A DNA stretch of 64,000 nt from Pseudomonadota bacterium. GTDB lineage: Bacteria; Pseudomonadota; Alphaproteobacteria; Rhizobiales; Beijerinckiaceae. The translations under genes and the position numbers were made by a program. The notes under the pieces were generated by a model that saw only the letters and a list, made by a program, of their open reading frames with translations, was not told the DNA's origin and did not search any database. Each line of letters begins with the position of its first letter. The first letter of the stretch is position 1. Shown in pieces: positions 55,169-63,921 of the stretch. The stretch is from the NCBI GenBank assembly GCA_021813805.1, contig JAKAJL010000006.1, forward strand, positions 53,811-117,810, read 5' to 3'.

Positions 55169-55501
55169 GTCACGTCCAAAGCCGAAAGGATCGCCTGGGA
55201 GATTTGGTATCGCCGCAAGGGGCGCGACGCAAGCGCGGGCGTTTTGAGGACGCGTTTCGAACCGAGTGGAACTCTCACCTCCGGCGGGAAGCGGGGCTGA
55301 GCTGAATGGCCAGTCTCGAGTGGGGCAATCGAATCGTCATGACCGGACAGGCTCGAACTTGCCGCCAGACGGCGGCGCGCCGCCTTGGATGGGGCATTGC
55401 GCGAAGCGATGAACGGGGGCTCTATTCCTCGGTCGTTTCTCCGCCTTGGGCGCTGCAGGCCCGTCGCTCATCGCGGATTGCATTCCCCACGGGAGGCTTT
55501 G
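55169..55501. other. spacer between DUF1499 and protease genes
   Basis: 333 bases with no supported gene. It must hold the divergent promoters of the DUF1499 gene and the trypsin-like protease; no clear operator or hairpin was identified. Confidence 0.4.
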
Positions 55502-56296
55502 ATGATCGCTAGGCTTCGGTTTGCTTTGGCCATGCTCGCCGTCGGCGTAGCGGCCCTGACGCCCTTCCATGGTTCCGCTCAAACTGCGGAACGGCCGATT
55601 GAAGGCGGCGTCGTTCATTTCGGCGAAATCGGCGACCCGGCGAAATGGCCGCTTTCTGCCATCGGGACCGTTCAGGGTATCTGGGGGATCGCCAAGATGC
55701 AGCAGTGCACGGGGACGCTGGTTGGGCCCAAACTGGTCCTGACCGCGGCCCACTGCGTCTATATGGAGGGCAAGTTGCTGCCGCCCGACCACGTCCATTT
55801 TCTCAGTGGGCTCAACAGGGGCGTGCCGGGCGCTCATTCGGTTGCCGCGCGTTTAGATGTCGCGCCCAATTACGCGCGCGTCGAACATTTGTTCGACAGC
55901 GATGCGGCCAATGACTGGGCGTTGATAACCCTCGCGGACGCCATCCCCGTCAAACCCATCGCGGTTCGGGCGCTGGACCCGGCGGCGTTTCGCGCCGTCG
56001 CCGCATCGAGCGCGGTGATGCAGGCCGGTTATGGCAAGGACCGCCCCTACCTGCCTTCTGTTCGCCGCAACTGCGCGATCAAGCCTGGAGCAAACGATGG
56101 AACCTTTACCTTCGAGTGCCTGCTCAATCTTGGCTATTCCGGCTCGCCGATCCTCGCCGACGTAGCTGGGGCACCGGTCATTATCGGGATCGGGTCAATG
56201 GGGCATTTCTCGGCGGACGGGCGTCCGCTCATGGGTGTGGCCTGTTCGTCCACGCAATTCGCCGCGCGCGTGCGCAAATTGCTCGGCGTCCGGTAA
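55502..56296 (+). CDS. secreted trypsin-like serine protease
   Basis: 264 residues from ATG 55502 with GGGAGG upstream. Signal peptide MIARLRFALAMLAVGVAALTPFHGSA. An S1-family fold with catalytic His in LVLTAAHCVY, Asp in DSDAANDWALITL and Ser in NLGYSGSPIL (GxSGSP instead of GDSGGP). The Cys pairs at QQCTGT/AHC and NCAI/FEC are consistent with disulfides. An exported protease of unknown target; activity is plausible but untested given the altered Ser motif. Confidence 0.8.
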   Translation: MIARLRFALAMLAVGVAALTPFHGSAQTAERPIEGGVVHFGEIGDPAKWPLSAIGTVQGIWGIAKMQQCTGTLVGPKLVLTAAHCVYMEGKLLPPDHVHFLSGLNRGVPGAHSVAARLDVAPNYARVEHLFDSDAANDWALITLADAIPVKPIAVRALDPAAFRAVAASSAVMQAGYGKDRPYLPSVRRNCAIKPGANDGTFTFECLLNLGYSGSPILADVAGAPVIIGIGSMGHFSADGRPLMGVACSSTQFAARVRKLLGVR

Positions 56297-56398
56297 TCAT
56301 GGATCAAAGCCCGAAAGTCGAGCTTGGCGACCTTCGCATTTGGCCTTTCGCCCGCTTTGAGGTTAGAACCCTAAATCCCTTTCTCCGGTGGCGCCGCC

Positions 56399-57508
56399 AT
56401 GTCGCACAACACTTTTGGGCATCTCTTCCGCGTCACCACCTTCGGCGAAAGCCATGGGCCCGCCTTGGGCTGCGTGGTGGACGGCTGTCCTTCGCGCATT
56501 GCGCTGGAGGCGGCGGAAATTCAGCAATGGCTGGATTTGCGCCGCCCCGGCCAGTCGCGTTTCACCACCCAGCGCCAGGAGCCCGACGCGGTCAAGATCC
56601 TGTCCGGCGTAATGATGGGCGAGGACGGGGTGCAGCGGACGACCGGCACGCCGATCGCGCTGATGATCGAAAACACCGACCAGCGATCGAAAGACTATGG
56701 GGAAATCAAGGATTCGTATCGCCCCGGCCATGCCGATTATGTCTATGACATGAAATATGGCCTGCGCGATTACCGCGGCGGCGGACGCTCTTCCGCGCGC
56801 GAGACGGCGGCGCGGGTGGCGGCGGGGGCGGTGGCGCGCAAAATCATTCCGGGCGTGAAAATCCGCGCCGCGATGATTCAGGTCGGCCCGAAAAAGATCG
56901 ACCGCGCGCGCTGGGACTGGGACGAGGTCTCGCAAAACCCTCTGTTCTGCCCCGATCGCCACGCGGCGCTCGAATGGGCCGATTATCTCGATGACATCCG
57001 CAAGGCGGGCTCCTCCATCGGCGCGGTGCTGGAAGTGGTGGCCGAGGGCGTGCCGCCCGGCTGGGGCGCGCCGGTCTATGGCAAGCTCGACGCCGACATC
57101 GCGGCGGCGCTGATGTCGATCAACGCGGTCAAGGGCGTGGAGATCGGCGACGGCTTTGCCTCCGCCGAACTCACCGGCGAGGAAAACGCCGACGAAATGC
57201 GCGCCGGCAACGATGGACCGATATTTCTGGCCAATCACTCGGGGGGCGTTTTAGGCGGCATTTCCACCGGCCAGCCGATCGTGGCGCGTTTCGCGGTCAA
57301 GCCGACCTCGTCGATCCTTACCCCCCGGCGCTCGGTGGACCGCTACGGCGCGGAAGTCGATTTGCGCACCAAGGGTCGCCACGACCCCTGCGTCGGCGTG
57401 CGCGCCGCCCCGATCGCCGAAGCCATGGTCGCCTGCGTGCTGGCCGACCATTTTCTGCGCCATCGCGGCCAGCAGGGCGAGGGGTTCAGCTGGCCGTTTC
57501 CGCGCTAA
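56399..57508 (+). CDS. aroC: chorismate synthase
   Basis: 369 residues with the full family signature set: [23 protein letters not shown] at the N-terminus, [41 protein letters not shown] in the FMN/substrate region, and a C-terminal [24 protein letters not shown]. It removes phosphate from EPSP to make chorismate, the last common step to aromatic amino acids. Monocistronic here, about 100 bases after the protease. Confidence 0.97.
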   Translation: MSHNTFGHLFRVTTFGESHGPALGCVVDGCPSRIALEAAEIQQWLDLRRPGQSRFTTQRQEPDAVKILSGVMMGEDGVQRTTGTPIALMIENTDQRSKDYGEIKDSYRPGHADYVYDMKYGLRDYRGGGRSSARETAARVAAGAVARKIIPGVKIRAAMIQVGPKKIDRARWDWDEVSQNPLFCPDRHAALEWADYLDDIRKAGSSIGAVLEVVAEGVPPGWGAPVYGKLDADIAAALMSINAVKGVEIGDGFASAELTGEENADEMRAGNDGPIFLANHSGGVLGGISTGQPIVARFAVKPTSSILTPRRSVDRYGAEVDLRTKGRHDPCVGVRAAPIAEAMVACVLADHFLRHRGQQGEGFSWPFPR

Positions 57509-58213
57509 AACGAGTGGTGGAAATGTGACGATTGGGCTCGCTTTCGGAGGACTGATAACAGCAGGAAGCGAACCCCCGGCGAAGTCGCCGGCAAGGGAAA
57601 AATTGGGCGGAAACCGGTCGTCGGCCGAAGGGGCGGGATCGGCTCAGAAGCCGACTTTCCCGAACAGGCCCGCGACCGTCCCTTGTGGACCCATTACCGT
57701 CATGTGCATAAGTTCCCCGACAAGCCCGTCGATGGTTCAAATCCGGCTTTCGCCCAACCGCGTGTGAAGACGCATCCAACTCTCCCCCCCTTCACGCTTT
57801 GGCCAACGACACACGCGCGAAACGACCTGAAATCCGACGCGGATCAGCGCGGTTCTGGGGTGCGGCCATCGGATATCGATCGTAAGACAGCGGCCGAGGG
57901 AACAAGTCAGGTCGCTGGTGCGTTAAGTTGGCGACTGTCTTTAGCTTTGGCGGCTCTGATTTGACAGAGACGAATTAAGGATTGGTCCCGCGTGGAAAAG
58001 TCCAAAAATGCGAGCTACAGCCTACCGGTTGGTAAAAAGGGCAGCGCGCCTCGCTCAATGCGAGGTCTTCGGGCTCTCTGGTCGCCCCAGATATGGCGCA
58101 AAACGCCACGAAATCACGCGGCTTTCAAAAAGAGAGGGGATTCATGAGTCTTGCGGTAGTTCATTTCCAAAATTGGGCTTGTATCGGCGGTCGTCCGCCG
58201 CGGAGCGTTTACC
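57509..58213. other. long spacer before the LuxR-type gene, likely remnant DNA
   Basis: 705 bases without a gene. The minus strand reads TIDGLVGELMHMTVMGPQ and ends AGLFGKVGF near 57655-57745, after an in-frame stop, which looks like the tail of a decayed gene I cannot name. GGTTCAAATCC near 57735 looks like a tRNA T-loop, but no matching acceptor strand exists. The composition is less uniform than neighbouring core genes. Confidence 0.45.
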
Positions 58214-59341
58214 ATGGAGCGCGAAATCGATCTTATCGCAGCGATTTATGATGCCGCCAGTGACCCGTCGCGTTGGGACGAGGTCGTCAAGGGCATCGTC
58301 GAGGCAACAAAATCATTAAGCGGCAACTTTCTTTTTCGACAGCCCAATGCGGGCAGCTTCACGGCGTTATACAATGTTGATCCCTTCTTTGCCGACGCAT
58401 ACGTCCAAACTTATCAAAAGAGCGACCCCCTCAGGACGCTAGGATGGGACATCTCTCCGGGCGAGGTGCGGGCTTGCTCGTACACCCATACCGAGAGTTT
58501 CAGAGCATCCGCATATTACAATGAATTTGGCCGCCCGCAGGGATGGGTCAATCTCGTCGCCGTGGGTCTGGTGCGCGAGCCCAATGCGTTAGCGCTTCTC
58601 GTCCTTACAAGATCGCCCGCCGCGGCTTCGATGGACTCGGCGGAATGGAGGCTCTTGGAAACCGTTGCGCCGCATTTGCAGCGGGCGGCCAAGGTCCATC
58701 AAATTCTTTCCCGGGCCAGTGAGGCGAGCGCGTCACTCGGCGCTGCGGCCGCCGCCGCCGGCTTCGCCATCTTCCTCCTGAACGCGGATTGCCGCGTCCT
58801 CTTCGCCAATTCCAAGGCTGAGGATCTCGCGCGGCGTCAACTGGGCTTGCGCGTTGAGCGCGGGCGGCTTCGCGCGACAAACGCAGCGCTCAGCCATCAC
58901 CTCGATGCGCTGGCGCGTCGAGGGGCTCGGCCCGCACACGCCGATGCTGAGATCGGCGGCACCATCGAGCTGAGCCACTCCGAAAATCATCCGCCGCTTC
59001 TTGCCCATGTCATTCCAGTCGCCGCCAGCCGCACGGCGTCGATTTTCGCCATGAATCACCCAGCCGTCGTCGTCTTCGTCGTCGACCCCGGCGCCAACCT
59101 CGACGCCGCGATCCAGCGCTTCGCAGCAAGATTTGGACTGACCGGAGGAGAGACACGCCTGCTGGGGGAACTCATTGGCGGCAACGGTCTCCTCGTCGCC
59201 GCCACAAAACTCAAAATCGCCGAGGCGACAGCGCGCACCCACGCGAGGCGCATTTTCCACAAAACCGAAACGCGCCGCCAGTCAGAACTCATCCGCCGGT
59301 TTTTTGAGACTGCCTCCCTCGTTTCGCCTCCCAGCGCCTGA
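58214..59341 (+). CDS. LuxR-type HTH transcriptional regulator
   Basis: 375 residues. The N-terminal two thirds are an unassigned sensory region (YDAASDPSRWDEVVKGIVEATKSLSG, AFRASAYYNEFGRPQGWVN), with PAS-like GFAIFLLNADCRVLFANSKAEDLARRQ near residue 190. The C-terminus is a LuxR HTH: LTGGETRLLGELIGGNG, then KLKIAEATARTHARRIFHKTETRRQSELIRRF. GGAG lies 8 bases upstream of the start. It is followed on the same strand by a small-gene cluster it may control (inference). Confidence 0.82.
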   Translation: MEREIDLIAAIYDAASDPSRWDEVVKGIVEATKSLSGNFLFRQPNAGSFTALYNVDPFFADAYVQTYQKSDPLRTLGWDISPGEVRACSYTHTESFRASAYYNEFGRPQGWVNLVAVGLVREPNALALLVLTRSPAAASMDSAEWRLLETVAPHLQRAAKVHQILSRASEASASLGAAAAAAGFAIFLLNADCRVLFANSKAEDLARRQLGLRVERGRLRATNAALSHHLDALARRGARPAHADAEIGGTIELSHSENHPPLLAHVIPVAASRTASIFAMNHPAVVVFVVDPGANLDAAIQRFAARFGLTGGETRLLGELIGGNGLLVAATKLKIAEATARTHARRIFHKTETRRQSELIRRFFETASLVSPPSA

Positions 59342-59468
59342 ACGATCAAAAAAAATGTGATCCCCGCGCGACCTCGGCATCATCGGTTCCAGGGACGCGA
59401 TAGGGCGGGAAACGTGCGCAAATATTGAATAATAAGCGGGGGCACACACCCACGGACAGGAGGACGCC

Positions 59469-59702
59469 ATGGGTCAATATCGGGCAGACGTCGTCATTCA
59501 TGTGAACGAGACCTTGGATGAAGCCCAACTGCGCGACGTGGAGCAGGAGCTTTGCGCCCGCCACGGCGTCGTCTCGGCCACGCATAGCCCGGGCCGTAAT
59601 CACCTTCTTGCGGTCTTCTTCGACCCCCAGATTACGACTTCGGCCAACCTCCTGATGTCCGTGAAGGCGCGCGGCCTCCATGCTCAACGGATCGGGCTCT
59701 AG
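59469..59702 (+). CDS. small HMA-like fold protein lacking the metal CxxC (paralog 1)
   Basis: 77 residues preceded by CAGGAGGAC. The pattern VVIHVNETLDEAQLRDVEQEL, GVVSATHSPGRNHLLAVFFDP and NLLMSVKARGLHAQRIGL has the beta-alpha-beta-beta-alpha-beta rhythm of heavy-metal-associated domains, but the CxxC metal loop is absent (NETLDEAQ in its place). About 43 of 76 aligned residues are identical to the protein at 60215-60475. No signal peptide. Function unknown; it could be a cytoplasmic adaptor or sensor. Confidence 0.75.
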   Translation: MGQYRADVVIHVNETLDEAQLRDVEQELCARHGVVSATHSPGRNHLLAVFFDPQITTSANLLMSVKARGLHAQRIGL

Positions 59703-59928
59703 GAGACTGGACAGCGCCGCGCCGGCGACCCTGTCCGGCTTTAATCGGCCTGCGCGATGCAGGGGCCAAAGTGACGCAGCGTCCGTGCGGACCCGATCTT
59801 CCGTTCGAACCTGCAATTTCGAACGCGGAGCGCACTTCATGCTGATGACGATGTCAAAGAATCCAGATCGGCGCTGAGTCTCCGCGCCGATGAGCGAATT
59901 GTGTCTCGGCGCTAAAAGGAGGTTCGCC

Positions 59929-60030
59929 ATGTCCTCAACAGGTCTAGTCCGCGTCCTCGCGACCCTGATCGTGCTGTATACTTTCCTTGCGGTCGCTTGT
60001 TTCTATTTTCTGATCGGCAGCCTGCACTAA
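59929..60030 (+). CDS. 33-residue membrane miniprotein
   Basis: ATG 59929 follows AAAAGGAGG (59914-59922) at 6 bases, one of the strongest ribosome binding sites in the window. The product is essentially one transmembrane helix, LVRVLATLIVLYTFLAVACF followed by YFLIGSLH, with a short polar N-terminus. It lies between the two HMA-like paralogs in the same orientation. The stop codon TAA is the first base triplet of a 20-bp tandem repeat. Size and context suggest a real small membrane protein; no family known to me. Confidence 0.65.
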   Translation: MSSTGLVRVLATLIVLYTFLAVACFYFLIGSLH

Positions 60031-60067
60031 TCCCGGGCGCGGGCGCGTAATCCCGGGCGCGGGCGCG
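60028..60067 (+). repeat. 20-bp perfect tandem duplication
   Basis: TAATCCCGGGCGCGGGCGCG occurs twice head to tail (60028-60047 and 60048-60067). The first copy contains the stop codon of the miniprotein. Its GC-rich, self-complementary CCCGGG core makes it a likely slippage product and a possible hairpin. Confidence 0.85.
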
Positions 60068-60214
60068 GCGGAAGCCACGGTTGCGCCGGCATCGTCGGCG
60101 CAGGAATAGAGAATGAATCATAACCGAACCCACCGTTTTCGCTTTTTCGTTTCAGATCGGAACACTGGCGGCGTTCACGCCTTCCCGGTGTGGTCACGAT
60201 AGCAGGAGGACAAT

Positions 60215-60475
60215 ATGGGCCAACATTATCTGACTGAAATGGTTATTCATGTGACCGAAACATTGGATGAATCCAGCGTGCGCGCGGCCGAGTGCGACCT
60301 TTGCGGCTTCGATGGGGTCGTCGAGGCCAAGCACAATCCGGGCCGCAATCACATTCTGGTGGTCACCTACGATACGGAGGAGACCCGCATGATCAATCTC
60401 CTGACGCCTCTGAAAGCGCGCGGACTCCATGCCCAACTGGTCGGCATCATGCACACTCGCGCCGTCGGGCGCTGA
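60215..60475 (+). CDS. small HMA-like fold protein lacking the metal CxxC (paralog 2)
   Basis: 86 residues preceded by GCAGGAGGACAAT. Same architecture as the protein at 59469-59702 (MVIHVTETLDESSVRAAECDL, GVVEAKHNPGRNHILVVTYD, NLLTPLKARGLHAQLVGI), with an 11-residue C-terminal extension MHTRAVGR-like. The shared PGRNH, KARGLHAQ and ETLDE blocks indicate duplication and continued selection. Function unknown. Confidence 0.75.
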   Translation: MGQHYLTEMVIHVTETLDESSVRAAECDLCGFDGVVEAKHNPGRNHILVVTYDTEETRMINLLTPLKARGLHAQLVGIMHTRAVGR

Positions 60476-60833
60476 CAGTGACCAATGGATTGTGCGCCGA
60501 CTGGCGCGGAGATTCAGACGTATCGGGGCGCCTGTGCTCTCGGCATGTCGTACTCAAAGGCGCCCCGAATTCGCCCTTGATGATCTCACCAGGCTAACCT
60601 TCGTGACACAAGATCTGGGCTAAAGCGCAATTTAAACATTGGAGCCAGCTAGCGTGTCATAGGAGTGGCGGCTTCGCCTGTCATGGCAGGCGTTCGGCCA
60701 GTCGATCTGGCAGGCAGCTATGGGGTCGACACGAGGAGGTCGTCGGTGACGCCGGGAATGACAGCTTCGAGCCGCAACCGGCCGACAACCGTCGGCAGGC
60801 GTTGCGCAGTCTCTCCCTGGCCGTACGAATGCG
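60476..60833. other. spacer after the small-gene cluster
   Basis: 358 bases with only unconvincing frames on both strands. GGGGCGCCTG (60527-60536) and the later AGGCGCCCC (60559-60567) form an imperfect hairpin that might end the cluster transcript. Nothing else is supported. Confidence 0.35.
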
Positions 60834-61241
60834 TCAGGGAAGCAGGATGACTCTGAATTCCAGGACCTTTTGCTTGTCCCCTTCGGTTGTCGGATATTTG
60901 ACCCGGATGATGGCCTTTGCTTCAGCCTTCGCCTTGATGTCCTTTGCGGCGGCAAGGACGAGAACGCCCCCATCGACGGCCTTGGTGCAATGGCCCTTGC
61001 GGGGAACGATCTGCTGCTCGCGAAGCGAGGCCGAAAGACCCGGCGGCCCATCCAGCAGTTCGACCGTTATTTTGCCTTTCAGCAGCGAGCGGCAATTGCG
61101 GACGAAGAACAGGTGATTGAGATCGGCCGTTTCGCCGCTCTTCAGCGCGACGGTGGCGGGCTCAGCGGCGATCGCCGGAGCGTTCCAAAAGGCGGGGCCC
61201 AAGGCAATGACCGCGGCGACCAGCGCAGGAAACTTATTCAT
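60834..61241 (-). CDS. small secreted protein of unknown function
   Basis: 135 residues from ATG 61241 (GAGG 7 bases upstream); the frame is open further upstream without homology signs. A signal peptide (MNKFPALVAAVIALGPAFWNAPAIAAE) precedes a beta-rich domain: ATVALKSGETADLNHLFFVRNCRSLLKGKITVELLDGP, then RKGHCTKAVDGGVLVLAAAKDIKAKAEAKAIIRVKY. The Cys pair NC/HC may form a disulfide. Not assigned to a family. Confidence 0.65.
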   Translation of the reverse strand: MNKFPALVAAVIALGPAFWNAPAIAAEPATVALKSGETADLNHLFFVRNCRSLLKGKITVELLDGPPGLSASLREQQIVPRKGHCTKAVDGGVLVLAAAKDIKAKAEAKAIIRVKYPTTEGDKQKVLEFRVILLP

Positions 61242-61343
61242 CGCGACCTCATCAAACCAAAAACGGTGGGCTAGCCTACAGCAGAACGCTCGCCAAACCA
61301 ACGCGGCCATAGCCTGCGGCGGACCGGCGTGAGCCGTTTCGCC

Positions 61344-62141
61344 CTACCGCGCCTTTTCCACCGCGCCGACCATCGGCCCCAATGGCTTGAGAAAATCGTT
61401 GCGGCCGAGATTGGGCGCGTAGAGCGCGGAAATCGAGCCGTCGAGAAACAGCGCGTTGTCGCAGCCGAGCATGTCGCGGAACAGGCTGGCGAAGCGGTAG
61501 AACGTCACCGCGCCATTTGAAATGGCGAAGACGACTTCGCCCCGGCGGTCGATGCCGACGCCGTTCCTGATTTTCTCCGAAACGCCGTCGGCGTTGATGC
61601 GCGGATGAATCTGGCCGTTCAGCACGAGCAATGGGCCGGATTGGGTGGCGTAATCCGCCTTGGGGCGTAGCTTCAGGAATTCGGACGTCTCCAGCACGCC
61701 GGGCTTGCCGCCGCCGAAATAGAACACGCCGTTGGGCTTGAGGTGGAAATTGCCGCCGCCGCCGCGCAGGTTCACGCGCTTCAGCTCGACGCCCTTTTCG
61801 ATATAGAGGCCGAGCGGCGCCTGTTTGTCGTCATACATGCCGGCGTTCATGGCGAAGACGAGTTTTTCGTCCGGCGCGAGCTGCGTCGCGACCGCCTCGA
61901 AATTGCCCAGGGGCGCCTTGTTCGGTCCGCGCCAGAACAGGCGGAGGTCGGTCTTGGCGGGGTCGAAGCGGCAGATTGTATAAGAACGCCCATCGGCCTG
62001 GAGATTGGCGCAGGGGCCGGCGGACTCGCCGAAAAACGGGAAGGGCGCGGCCAGGCTTTTCGGGGCCGGCGCCAGCGCCAGAATGACCCATGCGGCAATA
62101 CTAAAAACGCCCCGCACAAGCCTTGGAGATGATTTTAGCAT
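61344..62141 (-). CDS. phosphodiester glycosidase family (NAGPA/DUF2233) exported protein
   Basis: 265 residues. Signal peptide (GVFSIAAWVILALAPAPKSLAA), then the DUF2233/NAGPA fold: LVFAMNAGMYDDKQAPLGLYIEKG, NLRGGGGNFHLKPNGVFYFGGGK, then ATQSGPLLVLNGQIHPRI and GCDNALFLDGSISALYAP. Members cleave phosphodiester-linked sugars; the substrate here is unknown. The start codon overlaps the candidate HTH-RibB operator, so the gene may share that control. Confidence 0.82.
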   Translation of the reverse strand: MLKSSPRLVRGVFSIAAWVILALAPAPKSLAAPFPFFGESAGPCANLQADGRSYTICRFDPAKTDLRLFWRGPNKAPLGNFEAVATQLAPDEKLVFAMNAGMYDDKQAPLGLYIEKGVELKRVNLRGGGGNFHLKPNGVFYFGGGKPGVLETSEFLKLRPKADYATQSGPLLVLNGQIHPRINADGVSEKIRNGVGIDRRGEVVFAISNGAVTFYRFASLFRDMLGCDNALFLDGSISALYAPNLGRNDFLKPLGPMVGAVEKAR

Positions 62142-62148
62142 TGCTAAA
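62134..62148. promoter_or_regulatory. candidate operator between the divergent ribB fusion and DUF2233 genes
   Basis: Perfect inverted repeat TTTAGC-ATT-GCTAAA in the 35-base divergent intergenic region. It covers the start codon of the DUF2233 gene and the possible -35 box TTGCTA (62141-62146) of the ribB gene (possible -10 TAGACT at 62163-62168). The nearest DNA-binding domain is the HTH at the N-terminus of the ribB product, so autoregulation is a natural hypothesis. Confidence 0.5.
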
Positions 62149-62176
62149 GTTCCAATTTCCTGTAGACTTCCCGTCC

Positions 62177-63475
62177 ATGAAGCTGGCGGATTGGTTGCGC
62201 AAGTCCGGCGTGAGCCGGACAGAATTTTCGCGGCGGCTTGGCCTCACGCCCGGCGCCGTGAGCCAGTTGTGCAACCAGGAGACCGTCTGGATGTCGCGCG
62301 AGACGGCCCAGGCCATAGCGCGCGAAACCGGCGGCGCGGTGACGCCGAACGACTTTCTGCCCGAGGTCGGCCTCGAGGACAAGATGGGAGGAGACTCCGT
62401 GAACCATTCCGTGACCCAGGCCATCGAGGCCATCAAGCGCGGCGAGATCGTCGTCGTGACCGACGACGACGACCGCGAGAACGAGGGCGATCTGGTCATG
62501 GCGGCGAGCCTGTGCACGCCGGAGAAAATGGCCTTCATCATCCGCAACTGCTGCGGCATCGTCTGCGCGCCCCTGAGCGGCGCCGAGGCGCGGCGGCTGC
62601 ATCTCAACCCGATGGTGGCGGAAAACGACGCGCCGCTCGGCACCGCCTTCACCGTGTCGGTGGACGTGAAGCACGGCTTGACCACCGGCATTTCGGCGGA
62701 GCAGCGCGCCAACACCGTGCGGGGGCTGGCCAACAACAATCTCGGCGCCAATGATTTCGTCCGCCCCGGCCATGTCTTTCCGCTGGTCGCGCGCGAGGGC
62801 GGCGTGCTGATGCGCTCCGGCCATACCGAGGCCGCGGTCGACCTGTGCAACCTTGCCGGCGTGCCCCCGGTCGGCGTCATCTGCGAGCTCGCCAATGACG
62901 ACGGCACGGTCATGGTCGGCCCGCAGATCGCCGCTTTCGCTGAAAAGCACAATCTGCGGCAAATTTCGGTCGCGGATCTGATTGCTTATCGCCAGGCGCG
63001 CGAAAAGCTGGTGGAGCGCGTCGCGACCTTCCCGGTGGAGACGCGCCACGGAAGATTCACTGGCTACGCCTTTGTCACGCCCTTCGATTCGGTCCAGCAT
63101 TTCGCTCTGGTCGCCGGCGAGATCGGCGACGGCCAGGACGTTCCGGCCCGCCTGCATCGCGCCGAAATCCTTTCCGACGTGTTCGGCGGCGGCGGCGCGA
63201 TCCATTCCGCGCTCGAGTCTTTCGCGCGGCACGGGCGCGGCGTTCTGGTCTATCTGCGCGACGGCGCCGCCGGCGTTCCGGCCAATCTCGTCGGCCAGCA
63301 GGAGTCTGGCGCCGAGACCGAGCGCGCGCGGAACTGGCTCGATATCGGAGTCGGCGCCCAGATCCTTCGCGATCTCGGCGTCTCCTCGATCCGCTTGCGC
63401 ACCAAGGCCCCGCGCAAATATGTCGGCCTGTCCGGGTTCGGTATCGAGATCACCGGCACGGAAGACCGCGATTGA
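62177..63475 (+). CDS. ribB: HTH - RibB - degenerate RibA (RibBX-type) riboflavin enzyme
   Basis: 432 residues from ATG 62177. Residues 1-60 are a Cro/XRE-like HTH (LADWLRKSGVSRTEFSRRLGLTPGAVSQLC). The RibB domain follows, with catalytic DDDDRENEGDLVMAAS and HTEAAVDLCNLAG, making dihydroxybutanone phosphate for riboflavin. The C-terminal GTP cyclohydrolase II-like domain has lost the three zinc Cys (RAEILSDVFGGGGAIHSAL where RibA has ECL...RCDCG) and the catalytic Arg loop (YLRDGAAG where RibA has YLRQEGRG), so GCHII activity is unlikely. No FMN riboswitch fits in the 35-base leader. Confidence 0.88.
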   Translation: MKLADWLRKSGVSRTEFSRRLGLTPGAVSQLCNQETVWMSRETAQAIARETGGAVTPNDFLPEVGLEDKMGGDSVNHSVTQAIEAIKRGEIVVVTDDDDRENEGDLVMAASLCTPEKMAFIIRNCCGIVCAPLSGAEARRLHLNPMVAENDAPLGTAFTVSVDVKHGLTTGISAEQRANTVRGLANNNLGANDFVRPGHVFPLVAREGGVLMRSGHTEAAVDLCNLAGVPPVGVICELANDDGTVMVGPQIAAFAEKHNLRQISVADLIAYRQAREKLVERVATFPVETRHGRFTGYAFVTPFDSVQHFALVAGEIGDGQDVPARLHRAEILSDVFGGGGAIHSALESFARHGRGVLVYLRDGAAGVPANLVGQQESGAETERARNWLDIGVGAQILRDLGVSSIRLRTKAPRKYVGLSGFGIEITGTEDRD

Positions 63476-63489
63476 ACGCGGGCGCCGGC

Positions 63490-63807
63490 GCGGCGTCGAT
63501 GGAGTCGTCAACGCGTTTCAGTTGGGCATGGAGGGGCGTGACGGTTGCCGGGACGACGCGCCGATTTGGGAAAGCGGCGGTTGGGATGAAATCCAACATA
63601 TGCCGCGCGCCGTCGCGGGACGGCGCCACATGGGGGAAAACCCAATAGAAGTCGCCGTTCCTGGTGATGTTTTCACATAGGCGAAGACTTCTGAGCCCTC
63701 TGCGAGACGGTCCCACAGCAATTTGAACACGACGCGCGGCGCGTCCGGGTGGGGGATGATGCTGTGCGGCGCCCCCAAAGCAGTTCATTTTTCGCGTGTA
63801 TTCGAGG
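63490..63807 (-). pseudogene. decayed Aer/MCP-type PAS domain gene
   Basis: Fragments in two frames join into one PAS domain: GAPHSIIPHPDAPRVVFKLLW, then DRLAEGSEVFAYVK, a shift in the T-run at 63670-63673, NITRNGDFYWVFPHVAPSRD, a shift near 63600, VGFHPNRRFP, a shift near 63578, and NRRVVPATVTPLHAQLKRV. A further break near 63780 separates EYTRKNELL. The order and the HPD/NGDxYWV blocks match Aer-type PAS domains of chemotaxis proteins. Four frameshifts mean the gene is dead; the downstream chemotaxis part is absent. Confidence 0.65.
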
Positions 63808-63921
63808 CGGCGGCAGTCTGTGTCACACGACTTGCGCGACGCTGGCCGGGTCCCGCGGCGGCGTTGTGGACATTGGCCGCCGGCCGGCCTTAACAGCCCG
63901 TTGCTGAAGTGCGCCGCGTGA

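Noticed and set aside
57660..57760. Possible tRNA gene around GGTTCAAATCC
   Set aside because: The T-stem has a mismatch, no complementary acceptor 5' strand lies at the right distance and no anticodon arm is found.
62142..62176. FMN riboswitch in front of the ribB fusion
   Set aside because: Only 35 bases separate the divergent genes, far too short for the riboswitch.
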